Source: Methylosarcina fibrata AML-C10 (lineage in GTDB: Bacteria > Pseudomonadota > Gammaproteobacteria > Methylococcales > Methylomonadaceae). From it: a stretch of 64,000 nt of DNA. The first letter of the stretch is position 1. The number at the start of each line of letters is the position of its first letter. The notes under the pieces are model-generated. The model was given only the letters and a program-made list of their open reading frames with translations. It made no database searches and was not told the DNA's origin. Made by a program: the position numbers and the translations under genes. Of this stretch, positions 36,069 to 45,880 are shown in pieces. The stretch is taken from NCBI RefSeq assembly GCF_000372865.1, contig NZ_KB889965.1, positions 1,013,902 through 1,077,901 of the forward strand, in the 5' to 3' direction.

Positions 36069-37154
36069 ATGGGTTCCACCTTAAAGCTGACTTCCACTCA
36101 TTGCCGAACCGGCGCGGTAGAGATCAGGGAAGCGACGTCCGAGACCTTGCAGATAGGCCGGTCCCTGGAAGGCAACAACTGGACGCTGCCGGATCCCGAC
36201 GCCCGGATTTCCAGAAAGCAGTGCGTCATCGAGCATCAGGACGACTGTTATTTCATTACCGACATCAGCAACAACGGCACTTTTCAGAATTCGAAACGGC
36301 TGACGAAATACGCCCGGACACAACTTAAGGACGGCGATGTTCTGACCTTATGCGAAAACCCTCCCGTCTACGAAATCCGGGTCGACATTCAGCTTCCGCG
36401 GCCGAAACCCGAGCCGAAGAGCGAGCAAAGCCGGCAGACGTCTTCTTCCTCCAAACCCTGGTGGGATAATGAAGTCCCGGACGGACCGCCTTCCCCTTCT
36501 CCCGGACCTCAGCCCCCGTTCAAGAAAAACACTTCCGATATTCTCTCCGCCCGGGAATTGGCGCAATCGTTTTACGACGGCGCAAACCTGCAAAACGTAG
36601 CGATGGCCGACGACGAGTTGCCGGCGTTGTTCTTTAACCTGGGGCAATTTTTCAGACTGACCATCGAAGGTCTGAACGATTTATTGCAAGCCCGCAACAG
36701 CGTCAAGCAAGGCTTCCACATCCCAAGCCATACCATGATCGGAGGCGGCCGGCTCAATCCCATCAAGAACATGGCGACGGAGCAGGCGATGGAGCAACTG
36801 CTAGTGCACAAATTACCCAACTGTCTGGGGATGCCTCAGGCGCTGGGAGAGGTGTTCACGGACCTGCAGGCGCACGAACTGGCGATCATGGCGGGAATTC
36901 AGGAAGCTCTCAATTTCCTGGTGGAAGAATTCGATCCGCATCGTCTGGAATCCCGTCTCAGCGAGCGGATGATGATCGAAAACCTGTTTCCGGACATCAG
37001 CAAGGTGCGCTATTGGAACGAATATGTAAAGTTTTATGCTTCGATTGCGGATGAAACGAAAACCAATTTCCAGAAACTGTTCGGAGATTCCTTTGCGTCC
37101 GCTTACGATCAATTTGTCGATAAATTGGGGGAAAAACCGGGAGATGGCTCATGA
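36069..37154 (+). CDS. tagH: T6SS FHA-domain scaffold protein TagH/Fha
   Basis: A 361-residue protein. Residues about 5-95 form an FHA domain (LQIGRSLEGNNWTLPDPDAR, ISRKQCVIEH, DISNNGTFQN), which binds phosphothreonine; in the Pseudomonas H1 system the kinase PpkA supplies that mark. A Pro/Ser-rich linker (EVPDGPPSPSPGPQPPFKK) leads to the C-terminal T6SS domain with LLVHKLPNCLGMP and DPHRLESRLSERMM. ATG 36069 is used; ATG 35994 would add 25 unrelated residues. It overlaps tssJ by four bases and heads the cluster. Confidence 0.85.
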   Translation: MGSTLKLTSTHCRTGAVEIREATSETLQIGRSLEGNNWTLPDPDARISRKQCVIEHQDDCYFITDISNNGTFQNSKRLTKYARTQLKDGDVLTLCENPPVYEIRVDIQLPRPKPEPKSEQSRQTSSSSKPWWDNEVPDGPPSPSPGPQPPFKKNTSDILSARELAQSFYDGANLQNVAMADDELPALFFNLGQFFRLTIEGLNDLLQARNSVKQGFHIPSHTMIGGGRLNPIKNMATEQAMEQLLVHKLPNCLGMPQALGEVFTDLQAHELAIMAGIQEALNFLVEEFDPHRLESRLSERMMIENLFPDISKVRYWNEYVKFYASIADETKTNFQKLFGDSFASAYDQFVDKLGEKPGDGS

Positions 37155-37654
37155 ATCCATGGTTGCGGCAGGGATTTCTTCTGTTTCTTTTAGCCGTCCT
37201 CGGCGGCTGCGGCGAAGATCCGCCTAAAGAAGCACCGCCGCCTCCGCCACCGCCTCCCACGAAGGTGGTGATCAGGCTCCATGCCGGCGACGACGTCAAT
37301 CCGACCCCATTCGGCCGGCCGTCTCCCCTGGTGCTGAGGCTCTATGAACTCAAAAATGCCGACGCTTTTGCCGGCGCCGATTTTTACAAGTTATACGACC
37401 AGGAGGACGCCGTTTTGAAAGCCGACTTGCTGGCCCGGCAAGAACTGCTGATCAGGCCTGAACAAACCCTGGAAATCGAGCGGACGACCGAGCCCGATGC
37501 TCGCTTTATCGGTTTCCTGGCGGCCTTTCAGGACCTGGATCATGCCATTTGGCGAGAAATTCTGGCAATTCCTCTCCATCGGCGTACAATTTTCAACGTG
37601 CAGCTCGACAAGCTGTCGATCAAGGCTAAAGCGGCACCGGACAAACACCGATAA
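37151..37654 (+). CDS. tssJ: T6SS outer-membrane lipoprotein TssJ
   Basis: A 167-residue lipoprotein. The signal ends in lipobox LGGC (Cys21), followed by a proline run (EAPPPPPPPPTK) and the beta-sandwich of TssJ: LVLRLYELKNADAFAGADFY and GFLAAFQDLDHAIWREI. TssJ anchors the trans-envelope complex in the outer membrane and binds the periplasmic end of TssM. It overlaps tagH by four bases. Confidence 0.92.
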   Translation: MNPWLRQGFLLFLLAVLGGCGEDPPKEAPPPPPPPPTKVVIRLHAGDDVNPTPFGRPSPLVLRLYELKNADAFAGADFYKLYDQEDAVLKADLLARQELLIRPEQTLEIERTTEPDARFIGFLAAFQDLDHAIWREILAIPLHRRTIFNVQLDKLSIKAKAAPDKHR

Positions 37655-37675
37655 TAAGCCTAACAGGGTGAGCCA

Positions 37676-39016
37676 ATGTCTACATACAGCAAGGTGATCT
37701 GGTATGAAGGAATGTTTCTGCGCCCTCACCACTACCAGCAGCAGGACCGGTATTTCGAGACGTTAATCAATGCCCGCTGCGACTATTTGCAGGTCTACGA
37801 TTGGGGAATCGTTCAGTTGATTCTGGACCCACAGGCGCTGCACGAGGGCAAGATCGCCGTTCACCGCTGCCTGGGCCTGTTGCCGGACGGAACGCCCGTC
37901 AATATTCCGGACGAGGACGATCCGCCGACACCCCTGGTGATCGAATCCTCCATGCACGGCCATATGATCCTGCTGGCTCTTCCGGACCGTAAGCCGACAG
38001 GCGAAATCGAAGGGGACAACAGCCAAACCGGTACGGCCCGTTTTCGGATCGCTCCGCAAAAATTGCAGGATTACAACGCAGGTTTCAAGGACCGGGAAGA
38101 AGAAATTAAAATCGGCAGGAAGCAATTCCAATTAATTACCGACAAGGACAATGCCGGCGGCTATTCGGTTCTCCGCATAGCCCGCGTTCGCGAAAAAATC
38201 GGTCAAGGAGTCGTTCTCGACGAGAATTTCATTCCGCCGACCTTGGATTGCAGAAGCCCGCCGCTTCTCTATGGCTATTTGACCGACATCCTGGAATTGT
38301 TGAAACAGGCCGGCCAGGAATTGAACAGCCGCATTCCCGAAAATCTGGACCAGGGCCGGGGGCAAATCGAGGATTTGCTGATGCTTCAGATCATCAATCG
38401 GAATATCCCGCTATTTGCCCACTTAGCCGGGATGCAGAGATTGCATCCCGAGGTTTTTTATCAAAAAGCCTTGCAACTGGCGGGCGAACTCGCGACGTTA
38501 ACTCGCAAGCCCAGGCTCGCACCGGATTTTCCTCTTTACGATCATGACGATCTGCACCCTGTTTTCCTGCCTCTGATGGAAGCGCTGCGGCGTTTTATCC
38601 CTTCGACGTCGACGCCGTCCATCAATGAACTCCTGATCAAAATATTCGGCGGCGGACGCTATCTCGCTCCTCTCTCCGAAGCACAAAGAGCGCTGCTCGA
38701 CGAATCGGCGTATGTCCTGATGGTGAAAATCCCGCCCCCCCTGATCGAGAGTTTTCCGAAACAATGCACCATCAGCGCCGCGGAGGAACTGGATGATCTG
38801 GTCAACCGGATCATCCCCGGCATCGGCTTGAGCAAGCTCAATACCGTCCCACAGTTTCTGCCCTATGCACCGGATCATACCTACTTCCGACTGGAGCAAA
38901 ACAGCGAATACTGGCAGCGCCTGAAAACTTCGAAAGTCGGCCTGGCGTTTCACGTAGCGGTTGACGTTCCCGGCATCGTGATGCGGTTATGGGCCATTAA
39001 GGAAAAAAATCGATGA
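37676..39016 (+). CDS. tssK: T6SS baseplate protein TssK
   Basis: A 446-residue baseplate-to-membrane adaptor. It begins with the family signature VIWYEGMFLRPHHYQQQDRY. The mid part (DLLMLQIINRNIPLFAHLAG) and C-terminal receptor-binding-like region (HVAVDVPGIVMRLWAIKEK) are intact. TssK trimers link the TssEFG wedge to TssL and TssM. A ribosome binding site AGGGTGAG precedes the ATG; the stop overlaps tssL by four bases. Confidence 0.95.
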   Translation: MSTYSKVIWYEGMFLRPHHYQQQDRYFETLINARCDYLQVYDWGIVQLILDPQALHEGKIAVHRCLGLLPDGTPVNIPDEDDPPTPLVIESSMHGHMILLALPDRKPTGEIEGDNSQTGTARFRIAPQKLQDYNAGFKDREEEIKIGRKQFQLITDKDNAGGYSVLRIARVREKIGQGVVLDENFIPPTLDCRSPPLLYGYLTDILELLKQAGQELNSRIPENLDQGRGQIEDLLMLQIINRNIPLFAHLAGMQRLHPEVFYQKALQLAGELATLTRKPRLAPDFPLYDHDDLHPVFLPLMEALRRFIPSTSTPSINELLIKIFGGGRYLAPLSEAQRALLDESAYVLMVKIPPPLIESFPKQCTISAAEELDDLVNRIIPGIGLSKLNTVPQFLPYAPDHTYFRLEQNSEYWQRLKTSKVGLAFHVAVDVPGIVMRLWAIKEKNR

Positions 39017-40410
39017 GCAATTTCGATCCGTTTGGCGAAGCCAAGCAAAAGCAATCAGCCCCGAACGACACCGGATCGAACCGGAGTCATTTCGCGGGCA
39101 CGGCTGAAGAGGACGACCGTCTGACCGTCATTGCCCAGTCCGTTCCTTACGGCGCCACCAAATTAGGTCAAAGACCTCGGCCCGGAAGAGAGACGTTACC
39201 GGAAACGGACTCGTTTGCGCCTGCCGGCGCCAATCCGGTGGTCAATGCGGCAGCTACTTTGCTGAACCTGATGCTGAGTCTGAAAAATACCCATGCCTGC
39301 CCGGACGTCGAAGGGTTACGGAGCCAACTCGTGGCGGAAATCGGCCGCTTCCGAAGCGCGCTGGAAACCGACCCTTCGCGGATGGCCCATGCCACCATAG
39401 AAAGCGCCAGTTATGCCGTGTGCGCCGCTCTGGACGACGTGATTCTCAACAATACGGCCTGGGGAAGCTCCGGCGTTTGGGCTCAGAGAAGCCTGCTTGC
39501 GGCCGTGCACAACGATTTTCGGGGCGGCACCCGTTTCTATGAACTACTGGACAATGCGCTCAGGGCGCCCGCGGTAAACCGGGATCTGCTGGAATTGATG
39601 TACCTTTGTCTGTCGTTGGGATTTCAGGGACAGTACCGCAACCGGCACGTCGAACTGGAATCGCGGCGTAAATACGCGTTCGATACCCTTTACGCCTTGT
39701 ACCGGAAAGACGACTCGGAACGGGATTTATCGCCGAATTGGCGAAGCGAAGCGAGAAAGCCCGATACGCTCGTTCACCAGGTGCCTTTCTGGATTACCGC
39801 CGCGGTTGCCGGCGCCTTGTTGGTCGGTATTTACACGGCCTTCTATTTTCGGCTCGGTACCGAAGCCGAACCGGTTCTGGCCGATTTCGACAAGGTGGCC
39901 GTGGCGGCGCCGGAATTTGTCAGAACGTCTTCCTGGCCGCAACCCGAACCGATTCCGGAGGATCAAAATGCTTACCGGAGATTAAGTTCGTTTTTGTCGA
40001 CGGAAATCGGTCGCCACGAGGTGGAACTGGAGCAACTGAAGGAAGGCGTTCTGATCCGGCTACAGGGCGATGAATTATTCAAATCGGCCAGCGCGACCTT
40101 GAATCCGGATTACAACCATCTGCTGCAAAGAATAGGCAGCGCCTTAAAGGACGAACAAGGCAAAATCCTGGTGGTCGGCCATACCGACAACCTGCCCATC
40201 CGGACGCTGAAATTCCCTTCCAATTATGTATTGTCCAAAGCACGGGCTGAAACGGTAGCGCAGTCGTTGCGCACGGCCACCGGCGCATCCGACCGGTTCG
40301 TCGTCAAGGGTAAAGGCGCCTTCAAACCGCGCACGCCCAACCGGGACGAAGCGGGACGAGCCCGCAACCGGCGGGTGGAAATCATCCTGATGACAGGAAA
40401 CGAATCATGA
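39013..40410 (+). CDS. tssL: T6SS inner-membrane protein TssL with OmpA-like domain
   Basis: A 465-residue DotU-type protein. The cytoplasmic hook domain (about 70-235) has NPVVNAAATLLNLMLSLKN and ALDDVILNNTAWG; one transmembrane helix follows (TAAVAGALLVGIYTAFYF, about 258-275). The periplasmic C-terminus is an OmpA-like peptidoglycan-binding domain (ILVVGHTDNLPIRT, LSKARAETVA, NRRVEIIL). The extra OmpA domain lets TssL hold the envelope complex to the cell wall directly. It overlaps tssK and tssM by four bases each. Confidence 0.95.
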   Translation: MSNFDPFGEAKQKQSAPNDTGSNRSHFAGTAEEDDRLTVIAQSVPYGATKLGQRPRPGRETLPETDSFAPAGANPVVNAAATLLNLMLSLKNTHACPDVEGLRSQLVAEIGRFRSALETDPSRMAHATIESASYAVCAALDDVILNNTAWGSSGVWAQRSLLAAVHNDFRGGTRFYELLDNALRAPAVNRDLLELMYLCLSLGFQGQYRNRHVELESRRKYAFDTLYALYRKDDSERDLSPNWRSEARKPDTLVHQVPFWITAAVAGALLVGIYTAFYFRLGTEAEPVLADFDKVAVAAPEFVRTSSWPQPEPIPEDQNAYRRLSSFLSTEIGRHEVELEQLKEGVLIRLQGDELFKSASATLNPDYNHLLQRIGSALKDEQGKILVVGHTDNLPIRTLKFPSNYVLSKARAETVAQSLRTATGASDRFVVKGKGAFKPRTPNRDEAGRARNRRVEIILMTGNES

Positions 40411-43400
40411 AAAAACTGTTGGGTATTTTCAAGAATCGATGGTTTCTCTCGTTCCTGGGATTGGCGGCAGCCGCCGTGCTGATCTGGTATCTGGGCCCCG
40501 CCGTTTCCGTCAACGACGTAACGCTGCTGGAATCGCCCGAATCCCGGCAATGGACCATTGCCGCAATGCTTGCGCTCTGGGGGCTAAACCAACTGCGTCG
40601 TCACTGGCAGGCCAGACGCAACGAGCGGCAATTGCAGGAAGCGTTAAAGCAGGCCTCTCCCGACATCGTGCAAAGCAAATCCAGAGAAGAAGTGGAGGAT
40701 CTGGCGCAAAAATTCGAGGAGTCACTGCAGAAACTGAAAAACGAACTGGGCGGAAGCCGCTTCGGCAGCCGGTATCTCTACCAGTTGCCCTGGTACATCA
40801 TCATCGGACGCTCGCGGGCCGGTAAAACGACTTCCCTGAAGACCGCCAATCTGAACTACATCCAGAAGGCGCAAGGTGTCGGAAGCACGCAAAACTGCGA
40901 CTGGTTCTTTACCGACGAAGCGGTGCTGATCGATACGGCCGGCCGTTATGTGTCGCAGGACATCTATCACGACGTCGACAAAGCCGGCTGGCACGGTTTT
41001 CTGGATTTATTGAAGAAATACCGGCCGCGCCGTCCGATCAACGGCGTCCTCATTGCCGTCAGCCTCGGCGAAATGTTGCAGCAGAACGAAGTCGAGCGGG
41101 CCGAGCACGTGCTTGCCGTCAAAACACGGCTGCAGGAACTGCACGACCGGCTCGGCATCCGCTTTCCCGTGTACCTGGTTTTTACCAAATCCGATCTGTT
41201 GGCCGGTTTCGTCGAATTTTTCGATGATCTCGGACCGCATGAGCGATCGCAGGTCTGGGGCCTGACCCTGCCCCTTTATGCGGATCTGCATACCCCGGTC
41301 GCTCAAGTCATGGCTGATTTTTCCCGGGAGTTCCGGAAACTGGAGCAATGCCTGAATAAACGGTTGTTACGGCGCCTGCAGGACGAACGCAACAATCAGC
41401 TTCGGGATTTGATTTATACCTTTCCCCAGCAATTCGGGGCAATACGCCCGGTAATCGAGCAATTTTTGCACAGTCTGTGCCAGCCGAACATGCGCAAGGA
41501 AATACCCATGCTGCGCGGCGTCTATTTCACCAGCGGCACCCAGGTAGGCACGCCCATCGACCGGGTCATGTCGGCCATTGCCGAAACGTTTAGGGTCAAT
41601 CGGCGCCTTCTTTCCGAATTCAAAAGCGAAGGTAAAAGTTATTTCGTCAAGCAACTGCTGCAGGAAGTCATTTTTCCGGAGGCAGGCCTCGCCAATACCA
41701 ATTTGTACCTGGAAAGACAGCGCAACTGGCTGCAGCGGCTTGCCTTCATCGGAGCCTTCCTGTTGGTGGGCTCGCTAAGTTCGCTATGGACGATCAGCTA
41801 TCTCAACAATCGAAACTATATCCGGGAAGTAAGAAAGGATCTCGGCGAATTGATCGCTCAAAGCGGCGAATTGCGCCCGAATCAGACCGGCGCCCTGAAT
41901 GTCTTGCCGTTGCTGGAAACCGCCGCCAATATCCCCGGCGGCTACGCCCATCCGGACCCCGGCCTGTTCTATACCTTCGGGTTGTACCAGGGCAATGCGC
42001 TGGGCGAGAACGCGAGCGAAACCTATAAACAGCTCCTGACCGATGCCTTGTTGCCGCGTTTGCTGATTCGTCTGGAAGAAGAACTCCGGCACAACGCCGG
42101 CAACACGGAAACGCTGTACGAAACCCTTAAAATCTATTTGATGCTGAGCGAACCCAAATCCGGGCATTTTAACAAGCACCTGATCCAGTCCTGGATGCAG
42201 TCGGATTGGCAGGAACACTTGCCGCGTAACGTCTCGGACGATCAGCGGCAATTGCTCGGAAAACATCTGACCGCGTTATTGGCTTCTTACCCGGGGACCC
42301 TGCCTTTCCAACCGGATTCGGCGCTGATCGGACAGGCGCAAAAACAGTTGCGAGCCGTTCCGCTGGAACAGCGCGTGTACGCCCAGCTCAAGACGATCGG
42401 ATTGCGGCAAGGCTTGCCCGCGTTCAACGCCAGCGAAGAAGCCGCACCCAATGCCGTCCGGGTGTTCGAACGCGGCAGCGGCAAGTATTTAAGCGAAGGC
42501 GTGCCCGGATTTTATTCTTATGAAGGCTATCATCGAGTCTTTCTGCCGTCCATAGAAGACCGGTTGGACGATACGATCGAGGAAAGCTGGGTCATGGGCA
42601 ACCGGGACGAAGCGTCGAAACCGGAAAACAGAAAGCATCTGGTCAGCGAAGTGCGTCGCCTTTACCTGGAAGACTACGCCCGGCAATGGAAGGCGTTTCT
42701 GAACGACATCAATATCCGGCCCCTGCCTTCGGCGGATCCTCAGCAAGCGATCGAAATCGTCAAAATTCTGTCCGACCCGGGCAATTCGCCTTTGCGAAAA
42801 TTACTGGTGGCGATCGACCGGGAAACGTCTCTCGACCGGCCGGCCAAGGAAGGAGCCGATTCGGCAAAGCCCAAAAAAGACAGCGGTCTGAAAAAACTCT
42901 GGAACAAAATCCCGGGCGCACAAACCCTTACGAAAGAAGTGGGCGAAGCGACCGGCCTGATCGAGGCGCAGGCCGGACCCAATCCGGTCGATGAGGCGTT
43001 CGTCGATCTTCACCACCTCGTGCAAAACGGACTGGACAACCTCATCCACGGACTCGACGACCTTTACCGCAATCTGGACGCGATCAATAACGCCGCCACC
43101 GACGAAGAACGCAGCGCCGCCAACAAGCAGATGAGCCAGGTGGTCGTTAAATTGCGGCAGGACGCCAATCTTCTGCCCGACTCCGTCAAAAACAAGATCA
43201 AGGGCATCGCAGAGGATGCGGACAATCTCAATAAAGGCCGCATCCGTGCCTATTTGAACGACCTCTGGATGGCGGAGGTTTTGCCGTTTTGCCGGCAGGC
43301 CCTGAACGACCGTTATCCCCTGGCAGAGGACAGTGAAATCGACATCACCCTGGCGGATTTCGGCCAATTTTTCGGACCGGGCGGCATCATGGACACTTTT

Positions 43401-43949
43401 TTCCAGAAGAACCTGCAAATGCTGGTCGATTTGTCGCGCACTCCCTGGCGCTGGAACGACAAAGCCGGCGATATGTCGGCTGCAAGCCTGGCCGTGTTTC
43501 AGCAGGCCGCTCAAATCAAAAGAGCGTTTTTTACCGCAGGTCCCGAACCGGTTTTGAATTTCGAATTGAAACCGATCAACATGGATGCCGAGGCCGACCA
43601 GTCGTTACTGGACGTGGGCGGGCAGGAAATTCTTTATCGGTTTGGCCCGGCCCAGCCGACCGCGATGAAGTGGCCAAGCCCTGACAACAACGTGCAGGTT
43701 CGGCTGGATTTTCAGCCGCCGCCGGCGGACGGCGCCTCCGGTTTTACCCTGCAAGGGCCGTGGGCCTGGCTCAGAGCCCTGGATTTGCCGGCTACCCGGA
43801 TTATCCGGACTCGCCGCCCCGAAATTTATCACGTCACTTTCGGCGTGGGAAGTCATTACGTCACCTACGAACTTCGCGCCATGAGCGCTTTTAATCCGTT
43901 CAATCTCAAGGAACTGCATAAATTCAAATGTCCTGATCGATTAAGTTAG
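40407..43949 (+). CDS. tssM: T6SS inner-membrane protein TssM (IcmF)
   Basis: An 1180-residue core protein of the trans-envelope channel. Two N-terminal helices (LSFLGLAAAAVLIWYLG and WTIAAMLALWGL) precede a cytoplasmic GTPase-like domain with an intact Walker A, GRSRAGKT at 134-141, and Walker B-like VLIDTAGRY. A third helix lies near residue 450 (LAFIGAFLLVGSLSSLWTI). The large periplasmic part ends in the TssJ-binding beta domain. Full length, no break seen. Confidence 0.95.
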   Translation: MKKLLGIFKNRWFLSFLGLAAAAVLIWYLGPAVSVNDVTLLESPESRQWTIAAMLALWGLNQLRRHWQARRNERQLQEALKQASPDIVQSKSREEVEDLAQKFEESLQKLKNELGGSRFGSRYLYQLPWYIIIGRSRAGKTTSLKTANLNYIQKAQGVGSTQNCDWFFTDEAVLIDTAGRYVSQDIYHDVDKAGWHGFLDLLKKYRPRRPINGVLIAVSLGEMLQQNEVERAEHVLAVKTRLQELHDRLGIRFPVYLVFTKSDLLAGFVEFFDDLGPHERSQVWGLTLPLYADLHTPVAQVMADFSREFRKLEQCLNKRLLRRLQDERNNQLRDLIYTFPQQFGAIRPVIEQFLHSLCQPNMRKEIPMLRGVYFTSGTQVGTPIDRVMSAIAETFRVNRRLLSEFKSEGKSYFVKQLLQEVIFPEAGLANTNLYLERQRNWLQRLAFIGAFLLVGSLSSLWTISYLNNRNYIREVRKDLGELIAQSGELRPNQTGALNVLPLLETAANIPGGYAHPDPGLFYTFGLYQGNALGENASETYKQLLTDALLPRLLIRLEEELRHNAGNTETLYETLKIYLMLSEPKSGHFNKHLIQSWMQSDWQEHLPRNVSDDQRQLLGKHLTALLASYPGTLPFQPDSALIGQAQKQLRAVPLEQRVYAQLKTIGLRQGLPAFNASEEAAPNAVRVFERGSGKYLSEGVPGFYSYEGYHRVFLPSIEDRLDDTIEESWVMGNRDEASKPENRKHLVSEVRRLYLEDYARQWKAFLNDINIRPLPSADPQQAIEIVKILSDPGNSPLRKLLVAIDRETSLDRPAKEGADSAKPKKDSGLKKLWNKIPGAQTLTKEVGEATGLIEAQAGPNPVDEAFVDLHHLVQNGLDNLIHGLDDLYRNLDAINNAATDEERSAANKQMSQVVVKLRQDANLLPDSVKNKIKGIAEDADNLNKGRIRAYLNDLWMAEVLPFCRQALNDRYPLAEDSEIDITLADFGQFFGPGGIMDTFFQKNLQMLVDLSRTPWRWNDKAGDMSAASLAVFQQAAQIKRAFFTAGPEPVLNFELKPINMDAEADQSLLDVGGQEILYRFGPAQPTAMKWPSPDNNVQVRLDFQPPPADGASGFTLQGPWAWLRALDLPATRIIRTRRPEIYHVTFGVGSHYVTYELRAMSAFNPFNLKELHKFKCPDRLS

Positions 43950-43986
43950 CCACTACCAGTCATTCCATACAAAAAAGGGGTAAACG

Positions 43987-44187
43987 ATGGCGGAAAACAG
44001 CCAGAAAAAATCAACCAGCGTGAGTGGATTCCTTTTCCACCTCATCCATGAGAATAAAAACGGCTTGAGAGCGGTTCCCGAAACGCCGCCTTTTATCCCG
44101 GAGAATCCGCATTTTAACCCTGCAATGCTGTGGCTGCCGATGGCGGATTCGCCTTCTGAATTAGAGGTGGTGGTTCCTCTTGTTTAA
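43987..44187 (+). CDS. Small hypothetical protein between tssM and tssA
   Basis: A 66-residue ORF with a strong ribosome binding site (AAAGGGG, seven bases before the ATG). The product starts MAENSQKKSTSVSGFLFHLI, has a Pro-rich middle (ETPPFIPENPHFNPAMLWLP) and ends SELEVVVPLV. No signal peptide or recognised domain. Position between core T6SS genes and the ribosome binding site argue that it is translated; the role is unknown. Confidence 0.5.
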   Translation: MAENSQKKSTSVSGFLFHLIHENKNGLRAVPETPPFIPENPHFNPAMLWLPMADSPSELEVVVPLV

Positions 44188-44226
44188 GAGTACTATGAGC
44201 TAATCCACTAAAAGGAGCACATCGCT

Positions 44227-45291
44227 ATGGCCTCTCCTGACGTCCTGGAATTTGAACGTTTGCTCAAACCTGTTTCCGCAGATCAGCCGTGCGGAATTGA
44301 TCTGCGCCAGGATTCGTCGACCACTTCGCTCTATCACGGCAACAACGCCATCAAGGACAGGCGCAAGAAAGCCGGGGAAATAGAACGTAAAATTCCCGTC
44401 AAGGAAGAAAACCAGGACGATTATTATTATTTTCGCCTAAGTCTCGATGAATGGCGGCAGGTCGACCGGCAAGCGCGCGTCATTCTGGCCGAACACAGCA
44501 AGGACCTGGAAGTGGCAACCTGGCTGATCGAGGCGTTGGTCCGAATCCATGGTTTTGCCGGGCTCCGCGACGGTTTCCGGCTGGCCTGCGAGTTGATCGA
44601 GCGTTATTGGGATCAGCTCTACCCCCTGCCCGATCCGGACGATGCTGTGCCCAGGGCATGGCCTCTGGTCGGACTGAACGGATTCGGCCAGGAAAGCGAC
44701 AGTCCTTTGGTTAGAGCAATCTGGCGAGTCCCTTTGACCGAAGCCTCGGAGCGAATCAAGATTTCTCCCCTGACCTGGCTTGACCACAAAACTCGAAGCG
44801 ATGCCGAAAGCGCCGTTAAGGAATCGTCGCCGGATTTTTTCAAGACGGCGCGCAGCGATTTGACCCAGTGCCAGGACTATTTTGCCAAACTCTGCCGGAT
44901 TCTCGACGACAAATGCGGCCCCGGCAAATTTCCTTCGAGCCATATAAAAAAAGCGCTCGCCGACTGCCGGCAGGCCGTCCGCGAGTTAAGCAACGAAACC
45001 GAAGGCACACAAAATGAAGAGGCGGCTGAGCCTCAGGACTTGGCTGAAGGCAATGCCGCCGCGCCGGTGCCGACGCATTTGACCAGCCGCGAGAAAGCGC
45101 TGCAAACCCTGATCGACGTCGCCAACTATTTCGAGCGGACCGAGCCGCATTCGCCCCTGCCCTCCTTGTTGAAACAGGCCGTGCGCTGGGCGCGCATGCC
45201 GTATGCGGAATGGCTGAGCGAGGTGATCACGAACGACAGCGTCCGCACCGAGGTGTTCAAGTTGACGGGGGTTCGCCCGGAATCGAAATAG
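44227..45291 (+). CDS. tssA: T6SS baseplate/tail-assembly protein TssA
   Basis: A 354-residue protein with the ImpA N-terminal domain: [17 protein letters not shown] near residue 10 and [20 protein letters not shown] near 100. The C-terminal part, [20 protein letters not shown] then [13 protein letters not shown], is the short TssA1-like form seen in H1-type systems, which caps the baseplate side. AAGGAG precedes the ATG by ten bases. Confidence 0.92.
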   Translation: MASPDVLEFERLLKPVSADQPCGIDLRQDSSTTSLYHGNNAIKDRRKKAGEIERKIPVKEENQDDYYYFRLSLDEWRQVDRQARVILAEHSKDLEVATWLIEALVRIHGFAGLRDGFRLACELIERYWDQLYPLPDPDDAVPRAWPLVGLNGFGQESDSPLVRAIWRVPLTEASERIKISPLTWLDHKTRSDAESAVKESSPDFFKTARSDLTQCQDYFAKLCRILDDKCGPGKFPSSHIKKALADCRQAVRELSNETEGTQNEEAAEPQDLAEGNAAAPVPTHLTSREKALQTLIDVANYFERTEPHSPLPSLLKQAVRWARMPYAEWLSEVITNDSVRTEVFKLTGVRPESK

Positions 45292-45328
45292 ATTCGCATC
45301 ATTTTCACACACAAAGGAGATCGATCCT

Positions 45329-45880
45329 ATGTCAGAAAGCATCCATGAAAAACTGAAACGCGTGCGTAAACCCCGCGTGCACATCACCTACGAAGTCGAA
45401 ACCGAGGGCGCGATGGTGTTGAAAGAACTGCCTTTTATCGTGGGCGTGATGGGCGATTTTTCCGGCAACAATCCGACGCAAGAGCTCAAGCCCCTGGCGG
45501 AACGTAAATTCATCCAGATCGACCGGGACAATTTCAATGCCGTCATGGAAAAGATGACGCCGGGCTTGAAGTTCAGGGTCGAGAATACGCTGGCGGGCAA
45601 CAACACCGAAATGGCCGTGGAACTGGCCTTCAAATCCATGGACGATTTCGAGCCGGCCAACATCGTCAAACAGATCGACTCGCTCAAGAAACTGAAGGAA
45701 ACGCGGGACAAACTCAGCGAACTGATGACCAAGGCCGACGTTTCGGTGGCCTTGGAAGGCATTCTGGAAAAGGTACTGGAAAAAACCGAAGAGGGTTCGA
45801 AACTCAAGCAGCTCGCCGGCGAACTGGGCATCGATACGGACCCGGGTCAAGACCAACCTCAACAGGAGAATAAGCCATGA
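45329..45880 (+). CDS. tssB: T6SS sheath small subunit TssB
   Basis: A 183-residue subunit of the contractile sheath (VipA type). Conserved stretches are [30 protein letters not shown] and [15 protein letters not shown]. The N-terminal helix region is the part bound by TagJ in H1-type systems, and tagJ is present three genes on. A good ribosome binding site AAAGGAGAT precedes it; the stop overlaps tssC by four bases. Confidence 0.95.
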   Translation: MSESIHEKLKRVRKPRVHITYEVETEGAMVLKELPFIVGVMGDFSGNNPTQELKPLAERKFIQIDRDNFNAVMEKMTPGLKFRVENTLAGNNTEMAVELAFKSMDDFEPANIVKQIDSLKKLKETRDKLSELMTKADVSVALEGILEKVLEKTEEGSKLKQLAGELGIDTDPGQDQPQQENKP

